Source: Clostridia bacterium (GTDB taxonomy: Bacteria > Bacillota > Clostridia > Christensenellales > Borkfalkiaceae). From it: a stretch of DNA of 64,000 nt. The stretch's first letter is position 1. Each line of letters starts with the position of its first letter. The notes beneath the pieces are model-generated. The model was given only the letters and a program-made list of their open reading frames with translations, had not been told where the DNA came from and searched no databases. The DNA lies in NCBI GenBank assembly GCA_017508485.1, contig JAFVYV010000005.1, forward strand, positions 62,001-126,000, read 5' to 3'. This document shows, piece by piece, positions 15,321 to 23,736 of the stretch. The position numbers were made by a program, and so were the translations under genes.

Positions 15321-17462
15321 TTATTTTCTTAAATCAATTAAATTTTTACTATTTTTTGGCGTTATAGATTCTTCTTTAGAAAGTAGTTCAAAATAACAAT
15401 TTATAATTTTGTACCTTCTTATAAAGTAAGAATTGTTCTTTTCATCAGTATATTCAAGCCTATCAAAAGCACACTCTTTACAACCCTTTTTATTGACTGC
15501 AATAGAAGGACAATGACAAAAAGTCATAAGTGGTAAATTGCCGGTTTTTATACCGATATAGTCAAAATCAAATCCATCACTTTCCATAGAAACTATAATA
15601 TTTTCAGCCCCTAAATTTAGGTGAGCATTAGCCGTTAAACTGTTAAACACGTTTAGGTTATAGCCAATAATTACAGGGTAGGTACTTAAGTATTTTAACC
15701 CCCAGTAATTTTCTGCAACCACGCCAACTTCAAAGTCTAAAGAAGATAAAATATCGTCAATAAACTTAACTTCATTTTTAGTTGCAACTATAGGAAGGTT
15801 TATGTACAATTTTTTGTCGTATCCCATATTTTTAAGTTTATAATAAAAATCTTCAACAACCTTTTTAGAGTAGGTTAAAGGGGATAGAACAATGGTTTCA
15901 TCATTAAAAGAAAAGTCCGTTTCTTCATTAACAATTAAAAGGTTTTTAGTGATAGGGTTAACCTTATTAAAAGTGTAATTTTCCTTTACAATTTCAGGTA
16001 AATTTTTATTATAAGCCGTAATTATTTTTTCTTCTAAAAGAGAGATAACCGTTCTTCTTAATTCGTTCAATTTTGAAGACGGAATAAAAACTTTGTCAGC
16101 GTCAAAATAAAAATTATTTAGGCAAAATGCGCTTTCTTTTAGTTTAGAAAAACTTATGAAAGCATCTTCTTTTAATAAAGGTTTATTTATTGAAGAAGGT
16201 GGAATATCTCCAAAAGAATGGGCTTCAATTTCGCCGTAAACGGCTTTTAAAGATATAGGCTTATTTTCCTTTGCCGTAAAGTAAAAATCAACAGGCAAAT
16301 ACCTTTTATCGCTTAATAATTCTTGTTCAAACTCATAGTCAAGTGGTCTATAACAAAGACTGTTCACAAAAGGTTTACGCGCAGAATAAACAATGGTTAA
16401 ATTTCCCTTTTTTACTGCGTTTCCAACCCCTAAACTAACTTGTTTTCCACTCAAAATAAACTTTAACCCGTCGTTTTTGTTTATTTGTAATTTTGTATCA
16501 ATAGCAATTTCAAAAATATCCTTAAAAGGCTTAACTGAAACCACTTTTCCAACATATTCGCCAAGGTGATTTTGCACCTTTTCGTTAATAATTTTATCAT
16601 TTCCGTTTAAGTATGCGCTATCGTTAAACCCACGAGAAAATATTTTAGAAAGGGTGCTTAAATCATCTTTTTCAAAACCACCGTTAAGTGCTTTTCTATA
16701 AGTTTTAACAACCCCAGCAACGTAAGAAGGTCTTTTTAGTCTACCTTCAATTTTAATTGAATCAACCCCTAAATTTTTTAGTTCGTTTAGCCTTTCAATT
16801 AGGCATAAATCGGAAGGGGAAAGATAATAACCGTCTAACTTATTGCCGTTAGAATTTACCTTATATTTTAACCTACAAAGCTGATAACATTTACCTAAAT
16901 TGCCACTATTTTTATTCTTCATAGCGCTTAAATAACAGTTGCCGGAAAAAGCAACGCACAAAGCACCGTGAACAAAATATTCAATCTCTAAATTAGTGTT
17001 TTTCTTTATGTTGGCGATATCTTCAGGCTTAGTTTCTCTAGAAAGTACAACCCTTTTAAAACCTAATTTTTCTAAAACTTTAGCCCCTGCTAAATTGTGT
17101 ATACCCATTTGCGTACTTGCGTGTAAAACTATGTTTTTATACTTTTTGAGAAGAGTATAAGCAACGCCAAAATCTTGCACGATAAAAGCATCAACTTTTG
17201 CCTTAATTAAAAGGTCAATCATATCAAAAAATTCGCCTAAATTTTCTTCACTAATCAAGGTGTTAACGGTGATATAAACCTTAACGCCGTAAAGGTGAGA
17301 AAACTTAACGATATCACCGATATTTTCGGTTGTAAAATTGTCTGCTTTTATTCTTGCATTAAAGTTTTGAAGTCCAAGATAAACGGCATCTGCACCGTTA
17401 TAAATTGCTTGATAAAAACTTTGTATATCGCCACAAGGGGCAAGTAGTTCTAAATTTTTCAT
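15321..17462 (-). CDS. U32-family peptidase-like protein (RlhA/YrrO superfamily), long form
   Basis: A 713-residue member of the U32 group. The N-terminal catalytic-like domain begins MKNLELLAPCGD and carries the U32 cysteine cluster, HGALCVAFSGNCYLS followed by a CYQLC segment (about residues 160-200). The C-terminal half is the extra region found in the long clostridial forms. Members act in RNA modification (RlhA hydroxylates C2501 of 23S rRNA in E. coli) or are called collagenases; which applies here is unknown, but the RNA-modification role fits the conserved cysteines. I chose the ATG giving MKNLELL; upstream in-frame codons lack homology. No ribosome site is present, and a TATAAT ends 6 bases before this ATG. 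Confidence 0.88.
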   Translation of the reverse strand: MKNLELLAPCGDIQSFYQAIYNGADAVYLGLQNFNARIKADNFTTENIGDIVKFSHLYGVKVYITVNTLISEENLGEFFDMIDLLIKAKVDAFIVQDFGVAYTLLKKYKNIVLHASTQMGIHNLAGAKVLEKLGFKRVVLSRETKPEDIANIKKNTNLEIEYFVHGALCVAFSGNCYLSAMKNKNSGNLGKCYQLCRLKYKVNSNGNKLDGYYLSPSDLCLIERLNELKNLGVDSIKIEGRLKRPSYVAGVVKTYRKALNGGFEKDDLSTLSKIFSRGFNDSAYLNGNDKIINEKVQNHLGEYVGKVVSVKPFKDIFEIAIDTKLQINKNDGLKFILSGKQVSLGVGNAVKKGNLTIVYSARKPFVNSLCYRPLDYEFEQELLSDKRYLPVDFYFTAKENKPISLKAVYGEIEAHSFGDIPPSSINKPLLKEDAFISFSKLKESAFCLNNFYFDADKVFIPSSKLNELRRTVISLLEEKIITAYNKNLPEIVKENYTFNKVNPITKNLLIVNEETDFSFNDETIVLSPLTYSKKVVEDFYYKLKNMGYDKKLYINLPIVATKNEVKFIDDILSSLDFEVGVVAENYWGLKYLSTYPVIIGYNLNVFNSLTANAHLNLGAENIIVSMESDGFDFDYIGIKTGNLPLMTFCHCPSIAVNKKGCKECAFDRLEYTDEKNNSYFIRRYKIINCYFELLSKEESITPKNSKNLIDLRK

Positions 17463-17468
17463 AAAACG

Positions 17469-17497
17469 ATTATAACACATAAAGAAAAGTAGCACAA
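17469..17497 (-). promoter_or_regulatory. Promoter of the U32 gene, likely leaderless
   Basis: On the minus strand: TTGTGC, 17 bases, perfect TATAAT preceded by TGTGT (extended -10). Only 6 bases separate TATAAT from the ATG and there is no Shine-Dalgarno sequence. Confidence 0.65.
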
Positions 17498-17535
17498 CAA
17501 AAAACAAAAAATATTGTATAAAGGGGGTAAAATAG

Positions 17536-17564
17536 TTGACAAAGAAGGGGTTTTTTATTATATT
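17536..17564 (+). promoter_or_regulatory. Promoter of the leucine T-box operon
   Basis: Perfect TTGACA, 17 bases, TATATT (a TATTAT overlaps 2 bases on). Transcription would begin about 20-25 bases before stem I of the T-box. Confidence 0.7.
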
Positions 17565-17589
17565 ATTTATATAAATAAATATTATCCTA

Positions 17590-17848
17590 AGTAAATGCTA
17601 TGACGGAATTAAGTTTTACTTAAATCTTTTTCAGAGAGTCGGTGTTTGGTGTGAACCGATAAAGGTAGGTAATTCAGTCTCGTTCCGGAGCAGGAATTTT
17701 GAACTTGTAGTAAAAATTCTCGGCAGATTCCGTTATCAAAATCAAAGGCTTGTTAGAGTCAAAGAGTGGCTAAATAATTTTAGCAAGTAGGGTGGTACCG
17801 CGATAATTTCGTCCCTAAAGTATATTATTTTACTTTGGGGATTTTTTT
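17590..17848 (+). promoter_or_regulatory. T-box leader, leucine (CTC specifier)
   Basis: Fills the ~400-base gap before the LeuA-like gene. Stem I is closed by TGCT/AGCA and CGGAA/TTCCG with a kink-turn-like ATGA between them, holds AGAGAG and the GGTGTGAA distal loop, and its 3' internal loop carries CTC (17679-17681), a Leu codon. A second stem pairs GAATTTT with AAAAATTC; stem III is GCTAAA/TTTAGC. The T-box is AGGGTGGTACCGCG (17789-17802). The bulge TGGT would pair with discriminator A73, as in tRNA-Leu, and excludes Ser (G73). The terminator is 17812-17822 with 17831-17841 plus seven T. Uncharged tRNA-Leu should switch the operon on. Confidence 0.88.
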
Positions 17849-17864
17849 ATAAAGGAGAAGAAAA

Positions 17865-19262
17865 ATGAAAAAGGTAATGATTAGTGATATTTCTTTATCA
17901 GAAGCATCAAAAAAGAACGGAGCATTAAGTTTTAAGGAAAAGCTGGAAATTGCAAAAAAGTTAAACGACTTAAAGGTAGACGCAATTGAAGTTGGTCCAC
18001 TTCTTGATGAAAAGACGGACGCCGTTTTAATCAGAACCATCTCAACTTTTGTTAAAAACAGCACTATTGCAGTTTTATGTGAACCAAAAACCGACTCAAT
18101 TAAAAAGGCTTACGACGCCGTATCTTCAGCAAAATCAAAAAGGCTAGTAATAAATATTCCAGTATCTTCAGTTCAAATGGAATACACTTACCAAAAAAAG
18201 CCAAAGAAGATGCTTGAACTAATTGAAGAAGTTGTTAAATACGCAAAAACTTTATGTGGTGAAGTAGAAGTTGCATTAAACGACGCAACGAGAAGCGATA
18301 TTGAATTTTTATCATTAGCAATTGATACTGCAGTAAACGCAGGTGCTAATATCGTAACTATCGTTGACCTAAGTGGAACTATGCTACCAAACGATTTTGG
18401 TGCGTTCATAATTGATATTAAGCAAAACACACCAGCCCTTTCAAAAGTAGCGTTAGGCGTACAAACTAACAACGACCTAACTTTTGCAGTAGCAAACGCA
18501 TTTTCAGCAATTAAGGCAGGTGCAAGTTTAGTTAAAACTTCAAGCATATCAAACACAGTTGCATCACTTGAAGCAGTAGTTTCAGGTTTTGTTGCATTAG
18601 GCAACGACCTTGACGTAAAAACAAACATCAACCACACGGAAATAGGCAGAATTATAAGCCAAATTTCAAGAATAACCACAACAAAAGGGGAATTCTTAAA
18701 AACGGTTAGTGATGAAGAAGATAAAGAAGTTTTCAAAAAAGAAACTACTTTAGCCGAACTTACAAAAATCATCAAGAAAAAGGGTTACGTTTTAAGTGCA
18801 GACGATATTCATAAGGTTTATGAAAGTTTTGTTGCATTTGCAAGTAAAAAAGAAGTTGCATCAAAAGAACTTGACGTAATTATAGCAAACACGGCATTAC
18901 AAGTACCTGACACTTACAGTCTAAAAAGTTACGTAATAAATAGTGGTAACATTATTTCTTCAACGGCTATCATAATTTTAGAAAAAGAAGGAACATTAAA
19001 AGAAGGTTTAAGTTCAGGAAACGGTCCAATTGACGCAAGTTTTAAGGCGATTGAAAGTATTTTAGGTCACCACTACGAACTTGACGACTTCCAAATCCAA
19101 TCAGTAACGGAAGGTAAAGAAGCAATGGGTGAAGCGCTTGTTAAACTTCGTGCAAACGGCAACCTTTACTCTGGTAGGGGTGTTTCAATTGACATTATCG
19201 GTGCAAGTATAAGAGCATACCTAAACGCAATCAACAAAATTATCCACGAGGAGAATAACTAA
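17865..19262 (+). CDS. LeuA-like protein (alpha-isopropylmalate synthase fold) with degenerate active site
   Basis: A 465-residue protein with the LeuA layout: TIM barrel (about 1-260), linker, and a C-terminal LeuA allosteric domain (about 350-460) marked by GNGPIDASFKAI. The fold is recognisable from LNDATRSDIEFL and NNDLTFAVANA, but key catalytic positions differ. The DxxLRD start is DISLSE (8-13: Arg to Ser, Asp to Glu), the metal-binding HTH is Q200-T-N202, and the INGxGERxGN loop is gone (226-234). It is probably not an isopropylmalate synthase; a leucine-sensing or structural role is possible. First gene after the Leu T-box, with AAAGGAG before the ATG. Homocitrate or citramalate synthase would also need the lost residues. 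Confidence 0.8.
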   Translation: MKKVMISDISLSEASKKNGALSFKEKLEIAKKLNDLKVDAIEVGPLLDEKTDAVLIRTISTFVKNSTIAVLCEPKTDSIKKAYDAVSSAKSKRLVINIPVSSVQMEYTYQKKPKKMLELIEEVVKYAKTLCGEVEVALNDATRSDIEFLSLAIDTAVNAGANIVTIVDLSGTMLPNDFGAFIIDIKQNTPALSKVALGVQTNNDLTFAVANAFSAIKAGASLVKTSSISNTVASLEAVVSGFVALGNDLDVKTNINHTEIGRIISQISRITTTKGEFLKTVSDEEDKEVFKKETTLAELTKIIKKKGYVLSADDIHKVYESFVAFASKKEVASKELDVIIANTALQVPDTYSLKSYVINSGNIISSTAIIILEKEGTLKEGLSSGNGPIDASFKAIESILGHHYELDDFQIQSVTEGKEAMGEALVKLRANGNLYSGRGVSIDIIGASIRAYLNAINKIIHEENN

Positions 19263-21760
19263 TGAAATTATCATTTTCAACAAGTGGTTGGGATTTAAGA
19301 TTTAAAGAATTCATCTCATCTGCTAAAGAATATAAATTTCAAGGTATAGAAATACACGACGTTTTTAATAAAACTTTTACTTTAGAAGGTGTTTTTTCAA
19401 AAGGTTTAAGCGCTCAAACCTTAAGAACTTTAAGAGAAGAAGGGCTTAAAATTCCTTGTATGGACGTATGCTGTAATATTTTAGACGGCAATAAAGAAAA
19501 TATAAAAGAAACGCTTGATAAAATTGAAATAGCAGTAGATTTAGGTTGCCCTAATATTCGTTTACACGCAATCAAGGTAAAAGAAGATGATGAAAGGGAA
19601 GATGAAAGGGTAATAGAATTTATTAAAGAAGTATTACCAGTTGCAGAAAGCAAAAAAATCAACCTTTTAATTGAAACAATGGGTATCTATGCCGATACAA
19701 AAAGACTTCAAAACGTGTTAGACGTTTTTGCATCTGACTATCTAGGTGCACTTTGGGATATCCACCACACTCACTCTTTTAAGGGCGAAAGCGCAGATAC
19801 CACTATTAAAAACTTAGGTGGTTACGTAAAACACGTTCACGTAAAAGATAGTAAAGTCGTTAGCGGTGAAGTTAAGTATTGTCTAATGGGCGAAGGTAAT
19901 CTTCCTATAAAAGACCTATTCAACGCACTAGCATCAATCAACTACGATGGTTTTTATTCACTAGAACTTCAACCAAAATGGGTAGAAGATTTTGGCGATA
20001 TGGACATAATGTTCTCACAATTCGTTAGTTATTTTTCTAGTTTTGAAGAAATACCATCTTGGAAAAACCGTTTACAAGAAAATAGAAGAAAAACTGGTAA
20101 ATTCATTTGGGAAAAGGACACTTTAATTGACCTAACTTTCCCACAAGTATTAGATAAACTTGTTAAAGAATTCCCTGACCAAATTGCATTTAAGTACACA
20201 ACGCTTGAATACACAAGAACTTACTTAGAGTTTAGAGAAGACGTTGATAGATTTGCAAGGGCGCTAATCGCATTAGGCGTAAAAGCAGGTGATAAAGTTG
20301 CAGTATGGGCAACCAATATTCCAGAATGGTACATAGCCTTTTGGGCAACTACAAAAATCGGTGCAGTATTAGTTACGGTAAACACGGCTTATAAAATTCA
20401 CGAAGCCGACTATCTACTTCGCCAATCAGATACTCACACTTTAATTTCTATTAAAGGTTATAGAGATTCTGACTACGAATCAATAGTAAAAGAACTTATC
20501 CCTGAACTTGAAAATCACAAAGAAGGCGAACCAATCCACGCAAAAAGATTACCTTTCTTAAGAAACGTAATCACGGTAGGATTTAAAATGAAAGGTGCTT
20601 TAACTTTTGAAGAAGCAACGGAATTTGCTAAAAAAGTTCCACTTGAAGAAGTTAAAAGAAGAGCATCACTTGTTAGCATACACGACGTATGTAATATGCA
20701 ATACACTTCAGGAACGACAGGTTTCCCTAAAGGCGTAATGCTTACTCACTACAACATTGTAAACAACGGTAAATGTATCGGGGATAGAATGGACTTATCA
20801 ACGGCAGATAGAATGATGATTCAAGTTCCAATGTTCCACTGCTTTGGTATGGTGCTTTCAATGACTGCCGCTATGACGCATAGCGCAACCATATCTCCAC
20901 TTCCATACTTCTCACCAAAACCGGCACTTGCTTGTATCAATCAAGAAAAGATAACCTGTTTCCACGGTGTACCTACAATGTTTATTGCGCTACTTAATCA
21001 CGAAGATTTTGCTAAAACGGACTTCTCTTATATGAGAACGGGTATAATGGCAGGTAGCCCTTGTCCTGAACCTATTATGAAAGACGTTTTAGACAAGATG
21101 AATATGAAGGAAATAACAATCGTTTACGGTCAAACGGAAGCATCACCAGGTTGTACGATGAGTAGTATTGACGATAGCATTACGGTTAGAGTATCAACAG
21201 TTGGTAGAGCGCTACCTAATATTGAATGTAAAATTGTTGACCCAGAAACGGGCGAAGACTTACCAGATAATCAAATAGGCGAATTCGTTGCAAGGGGTTA
21301 TAACCTAATGAAAGGTTATTATAAAATGCCAACTGCAACAGCCGCAGCAATTGATGAAAACGGTTGGTTACACACGGGGGACTTAGCACTTCGTATGCCA
21401 GACGGCAACTACAAAATCACGGGTAGACTTAAAGATATGATTATCCGTGGTGGTGAAAATATTTATCCAAAAGAAATTGAAGATTTTATTTACACGCACG
21501 AAAAGGTTAAAGACGTACAAGTCGTTGGCGTTAGCGATAAACAATATGGTGAAGAAATTTACGCTTACGTAATCCTAAACGATGGCGAAGAAATGACTGA
21601 AGACGACTTAAAAGCATACGTTTTAGCGCATATGGCAAAACACAAAGTTCCAAGATACGTTGAAATAGTAAAATCCTTCCCAATGAACGCAGCAGGTAAA
21701 ATATTAAAATACAAAATGCGTGAAATGGCTGAAGAAAAAATAAAGAACTTAACTAAATAA
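19262..21760 (+). CDS. Fusion: xylose-isomerase-like TIM barrel + acyl-CoA/fatty-acid ligase
   Basis: An 832-residue two-domain protein. Residues 1-265 form a sugar-phosphate isomerase/AP-endonuclease-2-type TIM barrel with an apparently intact metal site: E138 (LIETMG), D166 and H168 (WDIHH), H191/H193 (HVHVKD), E235 (SLELQ). Residues 285-830 are an AMP-forming acyl-CoA ligase with YTSGTTGFPKG (481-491), YGQTEAS, TGD and the final Lys region AAGKILKYK. Both parts look intact and one frame runs through. It overlaps the LeuA-like gene by one base at TAATG with AGGAG upstream. The ligase would activate a carboxylic acid to its CoA ester; the barrel's substrate is unknown. I do not know this fusion as a described enzyme. 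Confidence 0.85.
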   Translation: MKLSFSTSGWDLRFKEFISSAKEYKFQGIEIHDVFNKTFTLEGVFSKGLSAQTLRTLREEGLKIPCMDVCCNILDGNKENIKETLDKIEIAVDLGCPNIRLHAIKVKEDDEREDERVIEFIKEVLPVAESKKINLLIETMGIYADTKRLQNVLDVFASDYLGALWDIHHTHSFKGESADTTIKNLGGYVKHVHVKDSKVVSGEVKYCLMGEGNLPIKDLFNALASINYDGFYSLELQPKWVEDFGDMDIMFSQFVSYFSSFEEIPSWKNRLQENRRKTGKFIWEKDTLIDLTFPQVLDKLVKEFPDQIAFKYTTLEYTRTYLEFREDVDRFARALIALGVKAGDKVAVWATNIPEWYIAFWATTKIGAVLVTVNTAYKIHEADYLLRQSDTHTLISIKGYRDSDYESIVKELIPELENHKEGEPIHAKRLPFLRNVITVGFKMKGALTFEEATEFAKKVPLEEVKRRASLVSIHDVCNMQYTSGTTGFPKGVMLTHYNIVNNGKCIGDRMDLSTADRMMIQVPMFHCFGMVLSMTAAMTHSATISPLPYFSPKPALACINQEKITCFHGVPTMFIALLNHEDFAKTDFSYMRTGIMAGSPCPEPIMKDVLDKMNMKEITIVYGQTEASPGCTMSSIDDSITVRVSTVGRALPNIECKIVDPETGEDLPDNQIGEFVARGYNLMKGYYKMPTATAAAIDENGWLHTGDLALRMPDGNYKITGRLKDMIIRGGENIYPKEIEDFIYTHEKVKDVQVVGVSDKQYGEEIYAYVILNDGEEMTEDDLKAYVLAHMAKHKVPRYVEIVKSFPMNAAGKILKYKMREMAEEKIKNLTK

Positions 21761-21771
21761 GGAGAAGAGTT

Positions 21772-22836
21772 ATGATAGATTTAAAAATTACAAAAACGAC
21801 AAATCCAAAGGAAAAACCTGATGAAAACAACTTAGGTTTTGGTAAAATATTCACCGACCATATGTTAATGGTTGACTATTCAAGAAAAGAAGGTTGGCAC
21901 GATGCAAGAATTATACCTTTCCAAAACATTTCGTTATGCCCAGCATCAACCGTACTTCACTACGGTTCAGAAATTTTTGAAGGTATGAAGGCTTATAGAA
22001 CAAAGTCAGGTGAAGTTCAATTATTTAGACCAATTGAAAACGTAAGAAGATTAAACAACTCTGCTGAAAGATTAGGTCTTCCACAAATGGACGAACAATA
22101 TTGTTTAGATTTAATTAAAGCAATCGTTGAAATTGATAAAGACTGGGTACCAACAAAAGAAGGCACTTCACTTTACATTAGACCATTTATGTTTGGTAAC
22201 GACCCACACTTAGGCGTACACAGTATTGATAATGCAACTTTCGTTATAATTTTATCTCCAGTAGGTAGTTATTATAAAGAAGGTATCAACCCTGTAAAAA
22301 TTATTATTGAAACTGAAGACGTAAGAGCAGTTCGTGGTGGTACAGGTTATGCAAAATGTGGTGGTAACTACGCAGCAAGTGTAAGAGCAGGTGAAAAGGC
22401 TGAAAAGAAGGGTTATGCGCAAGTATTATGGCTTGATGGTGTTGATAGAAAGTATATTGAAGAAGTTGGCGCAATGAACGTTATGTTCAAAATCAACGGC
22501 GAAATTATCACACCAAAACTAACTGGTTCAGTTCTTCCTGGTATTACAAGAAAGTCTTGTATTGAACTATTAAAAGACTGGGGCGAAAAGGTTTCAGAAA
22601 GACTTCTTTCAGTTGACGAATTAACTGAAGCCGTATTAAACGGAACTTTAGAAGAAGCATGGGGAACAGGTACTGCAGCAGTAATTTCTCCAATCGGTAT
22701 GCTTTCATTTAACGACAAAGAATACGTTATCAATAACGGCAAAATCGGTCCTATTACTCAAAAGTTATATGATGAATTAACTGGTATTCAATGGGGCAAA
22801 AAAGAAGACAATAAAAACTGGATTGAAAAGATATAA
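21772..22836 (+). CDS. ilvE: Branched-chain amino acid aminotransferase
   Basis: A class IV PLP aminotransferase of 354 residues that interconverts Leu, Ile and Val with their 2-oxoacids using glutamate/2-oxoglutarate. The family region HYGSEIFEGMKAYR and the later GGTGYAKCGGNYAASV are clear, the latter including the PLP-binding Lys. EVGAMNVMF near residue 240 belongs to the same family. It is of the longer IlvE type that includes mitochondrial BCATs. GGAGAAGAG precedes the ATG. In this operon it links the oxoacid oxidoreductase to branched-chain amino acids and fits the leucine-responsive leader. It overlaps the next gene by one base. Confidence 0.95.
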   Translation: MIDLKITKTTNPKEKPDENNLGFGKIFTDHMLMVDYSRKEGWHDARIIPFQNISLCPASTVLHYGSEIFEGMKAYRTKSGEVQLFRPIENVRRLNNSAERLGLPQMDEQYCLDLIKAIVEIDKDWVPTKEGTSLYIRPFMFGNDPHLGVHSIDNATFVIILSPVGSYYKEGINPVKIIIETEDVRAVRGGTGYAKCGGNYAASVRAGEKAEKKGYAQVLWLDGVDRKYIEEVGAMNVMFKINGEIITPKLTGSVLPGITRKSCIELLKDWGEKVSERLLSVDELTEAVLNGTLEEAWGTGTAAVISPIGMLSFNDKEYVINNGKIGPITQKLYDELTGIQWGKKEDNKNWIEKI

Positions 22837-23504
22837 TGATTGATAGTAAAAGAGTAACGCTTTTTTTAGGACATTATGGTAGTGGAAAAACTAACGTAGC
22901 CTTAAATTATGCGTTATACCTAAAAAACAAAGGGTTAAAAACGGCAGTTTACGACCTTGATATAGTAAATCCTTACTTTAGAACGCTTGATGGTAAAAGC
23001 ATTTTAGATAAAGAAGGTATTCGCCTTGTAGTTTCTAGGTTTGCAAACTCAAACGTTGACCTTCCATCACTTCCATCAGAAGCATACGCAATTATTGATG
23101 ATAAAACTTCACACGCAGTAGTTGACGTAGGTGGCGACGATAGGGGTGCGTTAGCACTTGGTAGATACTTGCCTGAAATAAAGAAGGAAAACAACTATGA
23201 AATGCTACTTGTAGCAAATAAATATAGACCGGAAACAAGAACGATAGAAGGTTTAATAGAAATCAAGGAAGAAATTGAAAGGGTAACAGGCACTTTGTTC
23301 ACGGGTGTTGTTAACAATTCTAATTTAGGAAGAGAAACTACTGAAGAAACAGTTCTTTCATCAATAGATTTTATGCAAAAATTTTGTGATATAACTAAAT
23401 TACCATTAAAATTTACTTGTGTTAAGAGAGAATTAAGTAGTATAATTATTAAAGACAATAAGATATTGCCAATGGATTTAATAAAGTACGGCAGTTGGCA
23501 GTAG
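22836..23504 (+). CDS. P-loop ATPase of the ParA/MinD/CobQ (SIMIBI) type
   Basis: A 222-residue soluble protein with an N-terminal P loop of deviant form, FLGHYGSGKTN (10-20), followed by DLDIVNPYFR around residue 45 (switch I-like) and VVDVGGDDRGA near 90 (Walker B-like). This is the MinD/ParA/CobB layout. The usual KGGxGK 'deviant Walker A' lysine is absent. It is embedded between ilvE and the ferredoxin subunit of the oxidoreductase with 1-base and 12-base junctions, so it probably serves that complex, for example in maturation, but this is inference. No membrane-targeting helix is visible. Confidence 0.75.
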   Translation: MIDSKRVTLFLGHYGSGKTNVALNYALYLKNKGLKTAVYDLDIVNPYFRTLDGKSILDKEGIRLVVSRFANSNVDLPSLPSEAYAIIDDKTSHAVVDVGGDDRGALALGRYLPEIKKENNYEMLLVANKYRPETRTIEGLIEIKEEIERVTGTLFTGVVNNSNLGRETTEETVLSSIDFMQKFCDITKLPLKFTCVKRELSSIIIKDNKILPMDLIKYGSWQ

Positions 23505-23516
23505 AAGGAGATAAAA

Positions 23517-23723
23517 ATGGCAAAAGTCACTTTTAGAGAAGATAGATGTAAAGGTTGTGGTTTATGTGAAACTGCATGTCCAAAAAACATCATTAAGTTA
23601 TCAAAAGAAAGAATTAATCAAAAGGGTTATCACCCTGCAGAAGTAGTAGACCAAGACGCTTGTATCGGTTGTGCATTTTGTGCAACGATTTGTCCTGATT
23701 TAGCAATTAAGGTAGAAAAATAA
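23517..23723 (+). CDS. 2x[4Fe-4S] ferredoxin, delta-type subunit of 2-oxoacid:ferredoxin oxidoreductase
   Basis: A 68-residue polyferredoxin with two complete cluster motifs, CKGCGLCETACP and CIGCAFCATICP. It carries electrons between the oxidoreductase and free ferredoxin. The order delta-alpha-beta-gamma that follows is the usual one for four-subunit 2-oxoisovalerate or 2-oxoglutarate ferredoxin oxidoreductases. AAGGAG precedes the ATG and the alpha gene starts 13 bases after the stop. Confidence 0.93.
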   Translation: MAKVTFREDRCKGCGLCETACPKNIIKLSKERINQKGYHPAEVVDQDACIGCAFCATICPDLAIKVEK

Positions 23724-23736
23724 GGGGGAGATTAAG

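Noticed and set aside
17595-17690. Serine (TCT) reading of the first T-box
   Set aside because: TCT overlaps the CTC in the specifier loop, but the bulge TGGT needs a discriminator A, as in tRNA-Leu; tRNA-Ser has G. The operon content is also branched-chain metabolism.
18188-18775. 195-codon antisense frame opposite the LeuA-like gene
   Set aside because: It lies fully inside a gene with clear domain signatures, has no ribosome site and its protein is low-complexity Ser/Ala/Val typical of reverse-frame translation.
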